A DNA stretch of 64,000 bases from Strobilurus pachycystidiatus. Taxonomy: Eukaryota > Basidiomycota > Agaricomycetes > Agaricales > Physalacriaceae. Shown here piece by piece: positions 10,300 to 20,719 of the stretch. Where the stretch lies: NCBI GenBank assembly GCA_019915135.1, contig JAHLMK010000014.1, forward strand, positions 372,001 through 436,000, read 5' to 3'. The notes below the pieces were generated by a model. The model saw only the letters and a list, made by a program, of their open reading frames with translations. It was not told the origin of the DNA and did no database searches. The translations under genes and the position numbers were made by a program. Numbering within the stretch: the stretch's first letter is position 1; each line of letters starts with the position of its first letter.

Positions 10300-10682
10300 G
10301 GTCAGCGGGGATGTGAACGTTTTGAAGCCGCCTCTGAATAAACAGTTAGTGGACCAGGCCGAGAAGCGCATCAAATTAATTTCCTTTGTCATCACAGCGG
10401 GATGACCGGACCGGTGTTCCCGCGCTCTTTTGCCTCTTGCCAGCTTTTGCCGGCATCTTTTCACGATTAACGGCCACTGAGGCTGCTGTCAACCTTGCGT
10501 GTCTCTGCTCTGTCATTACTGTTGTGATATCTGGAAATTTCTGATCAATAACGCGTCAACGACGCGTCTCTTTTCTCACTGGGAGGCTGGAGCACGTACG
10601 GTCCAGCTGATCTTGTCACGACCTACGCCGGCGTTCATAGTTGTTCCATGAAAGATGACTTTTTTGGTTCTTACTATCATCT
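10300..10682. other. Right half of the former divergent intergenic region
   Basis: Non-coding 5' flank of the dehydratase gene. I see no clear TATA box. Its original upstream partner sequence is now 5.7 kb away at 4117-4543. Confidence 0.5.
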
Positions 10683-12321
10683 ATGGCATCCGAGTCCACA
10701 ATCACAAAATTTGAGGTTCGCATCTTTCCCGACCAACACCAATCAACTAACCACCACCCATAGTACTTCCGCGTCCCACCCCGCTGGCTATTCGTCCGCG
10801 TCGAAACAGCCGACGGGACCGTCGGATGGGGCGAGGCGACACTCGAGGGCCACACCGAGGCCGTCGAGGGCGCACTGCATGACTTACAAGAGCGCTTCAT
10901 CGGCGCTGATGCCAATAAAATACAGGATATATGGCAAGTTGCTTATATGGGTCGGTTTTATCGGGGTGGGCCGGTCTTGATGGTAAGTACATATGCATTC
11001 CCTTGGGTTCGGATGTCGCTGATTGTAGTATACGTACTTAGAGCGCGCTGTCTGGATTGGACATTGCTCTGTGGGACATCAAGGGGAAGCGGTTGGGTGT
11101 TCCTGTGCATGAATTGTTAGGTGGGAGGGTACGCGATCGCGTGAGGGTGTATGGATGGATTGGGGGAGATCATCCGGGCGATGTCCTCCGGGCTGCGTTG
11201 GAGAGGAAGGCAGAGGGATTCACTGCTGTCAAGATGAACGGAACTGGTACGGTGTCTTCATCTATTCAAGCGAGTGCTGATGCTGGTATACAGACGCGGT
11301 ATCGTGGATTGATTCTCCGGACGTTTTGAAGGACACGGTCGATCGCGTTCGACAAGTCAGGTATTCATTCCACCTACCCCGCAAGAGCTTGATTGACAGT
11401 GAACCCAGAGAAGAAGCTCGTATGGATGTTGGAGTCGACTTTCACGGTCGATTGCACAAGGGAATGGCCAAGCAGCTCGCGAAGCTGCTGGAGCCTCATC
11501 AGCCATTGTTCATCGAAGGTGAAGCGCTCTTCCGGAGGTCAGGCGCGTCTTGCTCAATCCATATCTAGAACCCCTTCTACCCACTCAACCCGAAGAGATC
11601 GCCGAACTCTCAAAGACAGTGTCTACACCGATAGCCCTCGGTGAACGCTTATATACTCGGTTTGACTTCCGACCGTATCTTGAGAAGGGTGCTATTGATA
11701 TCGCCCAGCCTGATGTTCGTCGTTTCTCCTAGTTGTTCTGAAATATTCAATGTTCATTTGGGTGCAGGTAGCTCATTGTGGTGGAATAACCGAGCTGCGA
11801 AACATAGCAGTGCTTACCGAGACTTACGACGTGGCTTTGGCGCCGCATTGTCCTCTGGGACCTATTGCTTTGGCGGCATGTATACAGGTTGGCCTTACAT
11901 CACCCAACTGTAGGTGATTGCGTTGGCTCCAGGATCGTAAGTACTGAAAGCTATTCACCAGTCGTGATCCAGGAAATGAGCTGGAAGGTTTGCAGAACCT
12001 TCTCTAGTTCGCATAGCCTTCTCAAGATTCACTCTAGATGCATTATAACCTCGATGACCCTTCCTCTGCGGACCTCCACACGTATATGAGCAACCCTCAG
12101 GTGTTTGATATAAAGGACGGTCATATTGAAGCCTTGAAGAGTAAGCAGTTCAATTCTTGCATCGAATAGGACCGAATTGACAGGCTGTCAAAGACCCTGG
12201 GATTGGGATAGATATCGACGAGGATCGTGTACGAAAGGCCAGTGCATTATACACAGAGAAGCAATCTGCTTGGCGCAATCCGCTGTGGCGTGGATCAGAT
12301 GGAAGTCTGGGGGAGTGGTAG
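10683..12321 (+). CDS. Enolase-superfamily sugar-acid dehydratase (D-galactonate dehydratase-like)
   Basis: After splicing, the protein follows bacterial and fungal DgoD closely: [11 protein letters not shown], then [32 protein letters not shown] and [21 protein letters not shown]. Catalytic and metal-site segments are visible: KMNG (the lysine of strand 2), VGVDFHGR (Asp and His), FIEEPLLP (made by removing an intron at about 11520-11569), [10 protein letters not shown] (Glu) and [12 protein letters not shown] (His). The C-terminus is [13 protein letters not shown]...[16 protein letters not shown]. About eight short introns are needed and all junctions I tested keep frame. The family removes water from aldonic acids such as D-galactonate to give 2-keto-3-deoxy acids in the cytosol. 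The exact substrate is unproven. It is divergent to the GH79 gene, and its stop is only 64 bp before the homoserine dehydrogenase start. Confidence 0.9.
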
Positions 12322-12385
12322 CAGTAATAATACAACTGTATCCTTCGGCCGAAGATCCGATCAGTGCAACCTGCTCTTGACTGTC

Positions 12386-13520
12386 ATGCCCAAAATTCTC
12401 GTCGCCGTCGTTGGCGTTGGCCTCGTCGGCTCTGAATTCATCAACCAGCTCTTATCCGTGCCCGAGTCTCCCTTCCAGCTCATCTCCCTCACGTCGTCGA
12501 GCAAGACGCTCTTCTCCGTCGACAAACCCATCGCATCATCATGGCAAACCGATCTCAGCGCAGCGACCGACAAGGCGGACATTGCCGCGTTGACAGAAAA
12601 GCTGAAGCCTCTGGTGGCGCAGGCCAAGGTCGTCGTCGTTGACAACACGTCCTCGGACGACATCGCCGCCGCATACCCTACCTGGCTCAAGGCAGGAATC
12701 AATGTCATCACACCGAACAAAAAAGCGTTCTCCGGATCATTGGCGCTGTACAAGGACATCGTTGCGTCGAGCCGCGCGTCGGGCGCGCGATTCCTCAACG
12801 AGTCGACCGTCGGCGCCGGATTGCCCGTCATTAACACGCTCAAGGAGCTCGTGTTGACCGGGGACAAGATTGTCAAGATTGAGGGCGTGTTTTCGGGAAC
12901 GATGAGCTACATATTCAACCAGTACTCTACTGGATCGTCCGATGGCCCGGCATTCTCCTCTGTGGTGAGCGAAGCGAGGGAGAAGGGGTATACTGTATGT
13001 CCTATAATTGTCATGACATCGCCTTGCCCTGTGCTGAAACTTGCCGCAGGAACCCCATCCAGCGGACGATCTCAACGGCTTCGACGTCGCCCGGAAGCTT
13101 GCCATCCTCTCCCGCACCATCGCACCCTCAGAATCCATCGAATCGTTCACGTCCGTCCAGACAGCGTCACTCATCCCACCCGCACTCGAGGGTATCCCCA
13201 CAGGCGACGAGTTCATTTCGCGACTGCCTGAATTCGATGCCGAATTCGACAAGATGCGCAAGGAGGCCGCCAGGGATCAGCAGGTCCTCCGATTTGTTGG
13301 TGTCGTGGATCCAGTGAACGGGCAGGTCAAGGCGGGACTGGAAAGGTATCCTACGTCGCATCCATTCGCTACCAGCCTCGGAGGCTCGGACAATATTGTC
13401 ATGTTCCACACCGAACGGTATGGCGCACGGCCTCTGATTGTACAGGGTGCAGGTGCAGGTGCTGCTGTCACAGCTATGGGTGTGCTGGGAGATTTGTTCA
13501 AGTATGTGATCCATTATTGA
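12386..13520 (+). CDS. HOM6: Homoserine dehydrogenase
   Basis: It reduces aspartate semialdehyde to homoserine with NAD(P)H, the branch-point step toward threonine and methionine. The N-terminal Rossmann motif is VVGVGLVGSEFI. Family segments DNTSSDDIAAAYP, GINVITPNKKAFSG, FLNESTVGAGLPVI and IEGVFSGTMSYIFNQY follow. One intron of 55 bp (12994-13048, GTATGT...GCAG) separates GYT from EPHPADDLNGFDVARKL. The C-terminal half has VGVVDP and GSDNIVMFHTERYG, and ends near MGVLGDLFKYVIHY. The length of about 360 residues is normal for the monofunctional fungal enzyme, without a fused aspartokinase. Its promoter must lie in the 64-bp gap or inside the upstream dehydratase gene. Confidence 0.95.
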
Positions 13521-13802
13521 CATGGACATCTGCTGACACGATCCTAGACTTGTATAGACACAAGCAAAATATTGAATATAAATGTACAATTGAAGATAGA
13601 TGTCTCTCACGCGCATGAGATGTCCCTCAAGTCCACACCCTAGGCTCTCGAGCTTATACTCAAGATAAATCCCGCATGATGTATATCGACGGCCTGGACA
13701 TCGCCACGTAGTTGGCCACGTCGCTGCTAATCTTAGTGCCGGTGACACGTTTACATTTTGGCACTCAATTGTCCTCAAAGCTTATCTTCCCAGTCTACTC
13801 TC

Positions 13803-14771
13803 ATGTCGATGTCGAAAGTACGCCTCGACGAGATACATTCGTTGACGTTCTACAGTGGTGAGGAGACAAAGGCGAGGAGGCTCGGGATTGATCCCATTCC
13901 TCAGCTGAGCTGCGTGGGAAAGGCTTGCGGAAAGTATCAACCGGAGGCGATACATTGCAAGAATGTTGGTGGGCGTGGTACGGTGGTGGATTGGAAGGTG
14001 TGTACATAGCTCGGGGGTTGACAAAGATTCAACTGAGAAATTGAATATTCATAGTGCGAAGCGGACTTGCCGAACTTTATCCGATTTGGGAGGGTAGATG
14101 TGCGTAGATTCTATCCTTGAAATGCAGAACTGACTACCGCTTGCAGGTGAGCTGCGAAGGATGGTCTGGTCCTGATGACGCCGAAGTGCTTGAAGGCAAG
14201 TTGATTTGGCTTGCGTCTTCACTCATATTGACGATCGTAATCTTCCCCTCAGGCTCGTGTGGTCTGGAATATCGCCTCGTAGACGTCTCGGACGTCCTCA
14301 AAAACACAGACACCAAGAGTGACAGCAACGGTGCGATACATTCCAGTCACCCTCTTCAAATCAAGCAAGTACTGAACGTCGACAGACTGGGATGCGTTTA
14401 TCTTTGTCGCGTTCATCCTTCTGGTCATAACCACATTTGCCTTGATTGGTGCCTACTTGGAACGTCGCCAGCAAGGGCCTATCCTCCCAGGTCCTGGCCC
14501 TGGTGATGACGAAAGAGAGGACGCTCCGCCACCGTATTCGGAGGAGCCGCCCGAGGCAGAGGAAGGGGACGAGGACGAGGACGAGGACGGGAGCGCTGAT
14601 GCGGACAATGACGAACCAATTCCTGTTCCAAATCCAGCTCGAGAACCTCGGAGAGAGTCCACAGGTGCCAGCAGTGGATTGACTATATCGTTGGGCGGCG
14701 GTGGTTCGACGAGTAGCAGCAATGTTTCGATGAGGAGCGGTAGTGGGTTCGGTCGGTCTACGGTTCGATAG
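13803..14771 (+). CDS. SARAF-domain membrane protein (store-operated calcium entry regulator family)
   Basis: The luminal Cys-rich half matches the SARAF/TMEM66 family: LTFYSGEETKARR, PQLSCVGKACGKYQPEAIHCKNVG, DWKCEADLP, FGRVDVSCEGWSGPDD and SCGLEYRLVDV, rebuilt across three short introns. One transmembrane helix follows (FIFVAFILLVITTFALIGAYL, about 14396-14460). The cytosolic tail is acidic and Pro/Ser-rich: a PPPYSEEPPE motif, an Asp/Glu run (14565-14615) and a Gly/Ser-rich end. Animal SARAF is an ER protein that limits store-operated calcium entry; the role in fungi is not known to me. An N-terminal signal peptide is usual, but the ATG at 13803 gives none, so a short upstream first exon may be missing from this model. 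Confidence 0.8.
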
Positions 14772-15279
14772 TTTGCATTCTCTCTTGATGAGCATAGCAG
14801 TTACCCAGTTGGTCATCTCTCAAAGTCAAAATGTGTATCGTTACTCGTTTGTTGAAGTTTCTTGTCTGCGTACACTTCCAGTAGTAGCTTTCAACCCAGT
14901 CAAAGCATCATGCCATTCATTGTCCGAGAGTTGAGTTTGTAAAATCATTGTTTACGAGCCTATTATTCTCAGGCCAGCTCAATCGGAGTGTCAGAAGCGG
15001 AAATATTCTAGACGCAAGACTGCAGCTGGCGCAATCATAGAGCATATTCATTTTGTAACTCGACTGGGTTCCGCCGGAACTGCCGAGGTGTAGGTACCGA
15101 GCGGTGATCATATGCATGAGCGGCGATATGAAACTCTTGTCGATCCACCAACAGTCCACCCAGAGTCCACCAAACCCACCAAAAGTTCAGGGCAACCACT
15201 GACATGATATGTCAGCCAGCATGCTGCATGGGTTACTTATAAGCGAAATCACCGAGTCGACGAATCTTCACCTTGAGTC
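14772..15279. other. Intergenic, no gene seen
   Basis: I see no supported gene in this 508-bp stretch. The short frames present have no family resemblance. It should hold the 3' end of the SARAF transcript and the promoter of the acetyltransferase. Confidence 0.5.
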
Positions 15280-16014
15280 ATGTCGTCTTGGACCCCGGAT
15301 CCCGACTTTGCCATCGACACACCTCGTCTGGTCATCTCACACATCCTCTCCAACATCCCGGAGCATCTCCAATTGGTTGTCGACACACACACATCGCCAA
15401 TCAATCTCGCGAATCTGGCTACAGCGGATCCCACAGGCTCACTACTGAAGAGAAATGTGGACACGCTAGAAAAGGCGCGAGAGCTGACCGAGGGGCGGAA
15501 CGCAGATATCCATGCTGCCGACGGCTACGGGACATTCCTCGTCTCAGAAAAGTCCGGGCGCCCGGTAGGCGTCGTCAGCCTCATCAGGTCTCGTCCGGAG
15601 TGCGATCCCTCGACACTGCTTCCGTTCCCAGACATTGGGTTCTTCTTCACGGAAGCGGGACAAGGAAAGGGATATGCCACAGAGGCGGCGCGCGCTCTGC
15701 TCGAGTACGCCCGTGGCCACTGGGGCGTGACAGATGTTATTGGCATCACGGCGCCGTGGAATGTGCAGAGCAAGGGTGTCTTGGGAAAGCTTGGATTGGT
15801 AGATAAGGGTGTCATGACGCTGAAGATGGTGGGCAAAGAGACTGCTGTTTATGCTCCTCCAGAGTTGGATCTTGATGAATATTGTGTTAACAAGGTACGT
15901 CGAACGCGAGCATCTGAGGTTGAGCGTCTAGTGACCCCATCACGCAGAGCACTGAATGATGGAGTTTGTTCAACTGAATGTGTTTTGATGTTTGAAATCG
16001 ACTTGGAGGGATGA
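15280..16014 (+). CDS. GNAT-family N-acetyltransferase
   Basis: A single open exon from the ATG at 15280. The N-terminus IDTPRLVISHIL is typical of RimJ/RimL-like GNAT_3 proteins. The acetyl-CoA-binding signature appears as IGFFFTEAGQGKGYATEAARALL (about residues 115-137), followed by GITAPWNVQSKGVLGKLGL. The core ends near residue 195 (MVGKETAVYAPPELDLDEYC). The remaining residues after about 15894 may be read-through of an intron: a GTACGT donor sits there and a CTTAG acceptor at about 16025, so the true C-terminus is uncertain. These enzymes acetylate amino groups of proteins or small molecules; no substrate can be inferred. Confidence 0.85.
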   Translation: MSSWTPDPDFAIDTPRLVISHILSNIPEHLQLVVDTHTSPINLANLATADPTGSLLKRNVDTLEKARELTEGRNADIHAADGYGTFLVSEKSGRPVGVVSLIRSRPECDPSTLLPFPDIGFFFTEAGQGKGYATEAARALLEYARGHWGVTDVIGITAPWNVQSKGVLGKLGLVDKGVMTLKMVGKETAVYAPPELDLDEYCVNKVRRTRASEVERLVTPSRRALNDGVCSTECVLMFEIDLEG

Positions 16015-16025
16015 TCTGACTCTTA

Positions 16026-16073
16026 GGCTGGCAGGGCTCGATGCAGCGAAGTTCGAACGTTACTCATTGTTGC
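16026..16073. repeat. Short direct repeat flanking seven-helix gene copy A (upstream copy)
   Basis: GGCAGGGCTCGATGCAGCGA followed by a GTTACTCATTGTTG string resembles GGCAGGATTCGATGCAGCGA with ATTACTCGTTGC at about 20510-20555. The order and orientation are the same, with a small gap. Confidence 0.4.
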
Positions 16074-16920
16074 CCAGACCAGCTCCAAGCCCCATCAAGG
16101 TACCATCTCTTTGCCATCTCAGATGGACATGCATCACCAAGAGTCATGTGCACGTGTGGCGAACATGATAGATCTGAATCACTTTCTTCTTTTCTTCCCA
16201 CTGCTACGAGTGGTATCAAGCCTCGCAGCGACGCCATGCTCGTATGCCGTCTGATCCATGCATCATTTCGCAAGCTGATAAGACTGGAGTAACGAGGATG
16301 ATAAGTATTGGCATAACCCATCGTGGCCTTCATCATTCCCTTCCCTTCTCCCCGACATGGCGCTCTCTGTTGCACAGTGCAAGATGGTGGGGACGATCCT
16401 CGAGCTGGTGGTAATGGGTGAGTCCTTCGGTTCAGTGCCAATGTAACGTACCTGTACTGACTTTCTTAGGCGCGTACATCACGATGTTCGTTGATCATAT
16501 GAGGATCATGTACCGACGGCGGAGCAGGTCCACCCCTTTCATATACCTTTTGGCCACCAGCATAATCATTTTTGTGCTCTCGCTGGTGGTACGTTCATCG
16601 CAGGCCTTGAAAGATGTTAGTGATACCTTCCAAAGCATATGACGGTCGATGCATGGGGAATGTATACGGCATTTACAACCAACATGGACATCCCGAATGC
16701 ACCGGTCGAGTTCTTCTCCCATCTCAACTCTTGGGACAATCGTGCCTGTACCGCCAGTTACGATCTCATCACTCTGGTGTCCGATCTTTTCTTTGTCAGT
16801 GCGCCATTGCGACTGTCGAGCTACTACAGCTTACGAGTCACGGTCCTAGGTCTACCGGACGAGATTGGTTCAGAGTTAGAACGTCCCGGCCAGGCACGGC
16901 GCCGCAGCCGGCCGCGCCAA

Positions 16921-17158
16921 ACCAGTGATATGATGCGGAAGACTAGTAATTTGACGCGGGGGACCAGTGAAATGACGCAGAACAGGAGTGAATTGGCACG
17001 GCAGAACAGTGAATTTGACGCGGAAGAGCAGTGACCGAGCGGGGGCAGCTCGGTAAAGTTATGCAACAAGGCAGTGATACGACGCGGCAAGTCAGTAATA
17101 CGACGCGGCAAGTCAGTAATACGACGCGGCAAGCTGGTCATCCAAGGCGGCAAACTAC
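16921..17158. repeat. Left subterminal 21-bp tandem array
   Basis: Degenerate units of CAGTAATACGACGCGGCAAG plus T are regular from about 17072 to 17158, and looser copies such as CAGTGAATTTGACGCGG run from 16923. It lies inside the 2.43-kb element, close to its left end. Confidence 0.75.
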
Positions 17159-18328
17159 CTTATCCAGAAGTTTTCTACGTCTTCTCCTACCCTAATTATG
17201 TGTTGGCGGCACCCAGTCTTGTTAAAAGGAAGGTTCTACTGGGTCTTGGACATCGGACAGTCACCATTCAGTTATTGACATGACATGGACTAGCATTGCA
17301 GTTGAATCACTTACTCACACCTCATCTTCTTTCCGGCGCGATTGAAACTGGGTCTCTCTGAGCTTCATTTCTACATGAGAGACATCTCCGCACTCAGCTG
17401 TTACCCAAATCTGTGCCAAACACTTGCTGAACACTCTCCTGCCTTCCCTGACTGCCTACTCCTTCCAACGCCGAGTTCCGAGAGCCGGCCTCTCTCATAT
17501 TGGGAAATGCACTCAGAAAACCCTGGCTGAGATTTGGACACTATGGTATTTCAGCGCTTGTGGGCTTGCTGCTGGGTATACTATCATGAACTACATTGCA
17601 GGATCAGACTCTGTAGGGTGTTGAAGGCTCGCCATTCACGCCGCAGCATCACAACTAAGTATCCTGGAACAAATCAGATTCAGGTTGGTCTGCTTAAGCC
17701 AATATCCTAACCTCCTTGACATAGCTTTCACGACTGTGGTTGGATAAACGGTGACAAAATTCAGGACTACACAAGTTGCGCACAGTTGCAGACGTGCGAG
17801 GTCAACAACCTTGCAAAGTATCAAGTTGAATGACCCGTCCTGCTTCCGCAGTCCAGCCACAGAGACAAAAAATGTCCGTAGCCATCTTGCGCAATATGCT
17901 AATGACTTGTTATTTCTTGGTATCATTGGTCTTTGTCCAGATGCTGCTACTGTAAATGCATGTCTCTCGTCACATGTAGGTGATTTCAATATTGATTACC
18001 TCCCAGCTGACTTCTTTCTTATTCAATCAGACAGAGAGTGATACATGTTGGGAATGGGAACGGAGACATATAAAGTAAGCCAGGAGACTAGTCCACTGTC
18101 CCACGTTTGATCCCAAGTCTTGATTACACACCATCACATTCCGGTACGCCACAACAATCCAAAGCGTGTTCCTTGACGGTGTAATATAGGGACTACTGGG
18201 TACCCCAGAATACACATGTGTTCTTCGTCTAAGTAGTTACTCGAGACAACCTTGTCAGCCGCCAACCATCCCGCTCATATGGTCACCAAAGGGCACCCAT
18301 CAAAGTGACTTCTTCCCCGAGGGAAGAG
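17159..18328. other. Interior of the 2.43-kb element, no gene seen
   Basis: Short frames only. I found no transposase, helicase or host-gene fragment that I could recognise. Confidence 0.45.
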
Positions 18329-18603
18329 CTGATTCTTGGCAAGAAGTAATGATCTGTAGCGGCAAGGTGTTGGTTCTCGGTGACAAAGAAGTCAATTGTG
18401 GTGGTGGTATACTGATTTGTGCCGGCAAAGGACTGATTTGCGGCAGCAAAGGACTGATTGGTGGCGAGAAATGACTGGTTTGCGGCGGCAAAGTACTGAT
18501 TTGTGGTGAGAAAGAACTTGTTTGTGGCAGCAAGATACTGATTTGTGGTAGTAAAGTACTAGATACCTGTAGCAAAATACTGATTCTCTGCGGCAATGTA
18601 CCA
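18329..18603. repeat. Right 21-bp tandem array
   Basis: About thirteen consecutive units of the form CTGATTTGTGGCGGCAAAGT plus A, in the same orientation as the left array and sharing its GCGGCAA core. The unit length of 21 keeps frames open and creates spurious heptapeptide-repeat proteins on the minus strand. Confidence 0.8.
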
Positions 18604-19019
18604 GCTTACTGCACAAAACTAAACCTTTGACCGGGTGGACCGTGGGACCCTGGCTTGCATGTTCTCAATGGTCCAGTACTGTGGTGGGTGAGCGAATGAA
18701 AGCCTGAAAATGTGGTCTCCATATGACCGAAGATGCGGTGAGTCGTGCAAGGGGCCCGCCAGCGTGAGAGGCAGAGACGGTGTTAGTGTGCAGTCGCTGT
18801 TGGACTTGAGAAGAACACGGATGAAACTTGCAAAGTCCCCACATTAGTAGCACTCGGAGTCCTGGAGATCACCGAGGGCCCGCTCGAAGATCCGGGAGTA
18901 GTGAACGAGCCCGGCGGGCATGGCGTGAAGGTGGGCTGGTGTATGCTGAATGGCGCCAGTGCTGACGCGCCGACGGACGATGGTGGTGGCAGAAGGACAA
19001 CAATGCAACAATGATGTAT

Positions 19020-19262
19020 GACTGCCGGCCCGCGCCGAAAGGCTGCCTTCCTTCGGCGAGTGACTGATTGCAAGGGGCAGAGTACTGTAGGTATGCCCCA
19101 GGTATGCGTGAGTCGCGACGGAAAAGTACTGATTTCATGCGGTACAGGCTCAGGCTTACTGTGGCACTGTACTGGTCTGCCCCGTCAAATCACTCATTCA
19201 CAGCAGGGAATGACTGGTTTATCGCGGCAGGTGACTGGTGTCAGTCGGCCGGGACCCTGGCC
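19020..19262. repeat. Degenerate subterminal repeats near the right end of the 2.43-kb element
   Basis: Scattered copies of the same motif (GACTGATTGCAAGGGGCAG, TACTGATTTCATGCGGTAC, GACTGGTTTATCGCGGCAG) with irregular spacing. Confidence 0.55.
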
Positions 19263-20509
19263 GGCTTGATCTAAGGGCGAGACAATCTGTACCGGACGTG
19301 GATTATCTGGAATAGGAATTACCTGATCTGTGTGGTCCCGTTCTTGCTGTTCCTCGCCGACATTGGTGCGTGAGTTCAGCATTTGGTTATGTAGGTGCTA
19401 GGTCATGAATCCTTCAAACAGCAATGGTAGGATACGTGATGTGGTCTTTGACCCATACAGCAGACAATCCTGCCTTCCAGCTGACCTTGGTTGCTGCTTC
19501 TTCAAAATACTTCTTCTCGGTCACTCTAACGTTGACGCTCATTTGTACAAGTGCGTCTCGAAGGGCCGATGTCTTGAAATTTCCTGCAAGACTAACCGTC
19601 CGATAGCTCTTATCTCATACAAACTATGGTCCATTGAGTTAAGTGCCCGCCACATGCTCTCGAATACCACTCGAATCGGAGGATACAAGCGGCTCTCTTC
19701 GGTAGCAACGATCATTATAGAGTCTGGTGGGTTGAATAATCGAATCCTGCTGGACCTTTTCTGAGAGCCCAAGCAGCTGCGATTTACTCTTCGCTGCTCA
19801 TCGTCATGATCATTACAGACGTCCGGGGCATCCCCGCCTTCTTCATTTTCCTGAACTCGGTGCGTGGCATTCTGCAACAAACCACAACACCCATCTCACT
19901 TAGCCCATACTAGGTCCCTCCCTTCGTTGTAAGTTGCTTGCTATGTTTGCCTCTTGACTCTGCCTGACTGTTTCTTCGTCGCCTTTCAATAGGGCCTCGT
20001 CGTACGTGAATTTATCTCCTGTCTCAATTCATCAATCTGACGAAGCTTTGCAGTTTTCCTCCATAATAGTCCGAAGCTTGCGTCCCGATCCCCCCAAGAC
20101 TGGGCAAACATCTGCCTCTACTTTACATTTCCGGCCGCGGGATCATGTCACCGACCAGACCAGCTACATTGCAACCACTGTCTCTGGGCATAATGACCTC
20201 CAGATTCGCCTGGAGACCATCACTCAAACTGACTCTATCAGGAACGGCCCCGAGGAGCTCAAGATATCGACGTACAGTGAAAACGGTACTAGTGTCTGAG
20301 TTTTGCAAACACAGGCGGCACCGAGTCGGAAACCATTCTTCTGGCAAGTACGAGTCACAGTAAATCAGTCATTCTCAGCTGTATCAGTGTATGTATAAAT
20401 AGTAGTGGTGGACTTCCCGCAGTATGAAAAATAGAATCGTTGCGAGTTCAAGATACGAATGACAGCCAGGCGCGGTCTGGGCGCGGTTGTTCATGATCTT
20501 GGTCCTTGG

Positions 20510-20555
20510 GCAGGATTCGATGCAGCGAACATTACTCGTTGCTTCCAAGTGCTAG
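20510..20555. repeat. Short direct repeat flanking seven-helix gene copy A (downstream copy)
   Basis: Partner of 16026-16073. The pair brackets copy A and could be a trace of a duplication that moved the gene, or chance similarity of decayed sequence. Confidence 0.35.
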
Positions 20556-20684
20556 TAACGATGGTATGTGTGTGTTGACTCTCTCGGTCAATGCCTAAGA
20601 AGGCGGAGGATCGATGTAAGTATCTGAATTTTTCACAGTGCGGTGCCTTCGGTCCGGCCACACACGCGAGCGCCATGTGGCACA

Positions 20685-20691
20685 TATAAAA
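20685..20691 (+). promoter_or_regulatory. TATA box (TATAAAA)
   Basis: A consensus TATAAAA 35 bp upstream of the ATG at 20720. The same spacing is seen at the P450 gene in this window. Confidence 0.5.
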
Positions 20692-20719
20692 GCCGGAAAC
20701 ATCCGCTGACGTTTCTTTC

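Larger units (their letters stand above)
16861..19289. mobile_element. Non-autonomous TIR element inserted in seven-helix gene copy A
   Basis: The insert is bounded by a direct duplication TACCGGAC (16853-16860 and 19290-19297; a ninth base G also matches). Its ends form an imperfect 34-bp inverted repeat. Reading inward from both sides, AGATTG is shared at positions 2-7, TTAGA at 16-20 and CCGGCCAGG at 26-34. An 8-bp duplication with ends near CAGATTG would suit hAT or KDZ elements; a 9-bp reading would suit Mutator. The interior holds two or three arrays of 21-bp repeats and no transposase-like frame, so it is non-autonomous. Confidence 0.85.
16357..20299 (+). pseudogene. Seven-helix membrane protein, copy A, split by a 2.43-kb insertion
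   Basis: Exon order and sequence match copies B and C: MALSVAQCKMVGTILELVVMG, then FVDHMRIMYRRRSRSTPFIYLL, HMTVDAWGMYTAFTTNMDIP and LITLVSDLFFV. The next exon starts VYRT at 16850, is interrupted after the codons for TACCGGACG, and resumes at 19290 with WIIWNRNYLICVVPFLLFLADI. Later exons give HTADNPAFQLTLVAASSKYFFSV (two pieces), AYKLWSIE, LSSVATIIIESG, the SSLLIVMIITDVRGIPAFFIFL helix and a polar cytosolic tail ending YSENGTSV. Outside the insertion every exon I checked is open, so the break is recent. The family is a common basidiomycete multi-pass protein of unknown function. Splicing out of a 2.4-kb insert inside an exon is not expected. Confidence 0.85.

Noticed and set aside
16921..17158. 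CRISPR-like array
   Set aside because: Units are contiguous 21-mers without unique spacers, in a eukaryotic genome and inside a transposable element. It is a minisatellite-type subterminal repeat.
18300..18616. Minus-strand frames encoding heptad-like PQISxLLPQ repeats
   Set aside because: They arise because the underlying DNA repeat is 21 bp (7 codons), which keeps several frames open. They lie inside a non-autonomous element and have no start or splice context.
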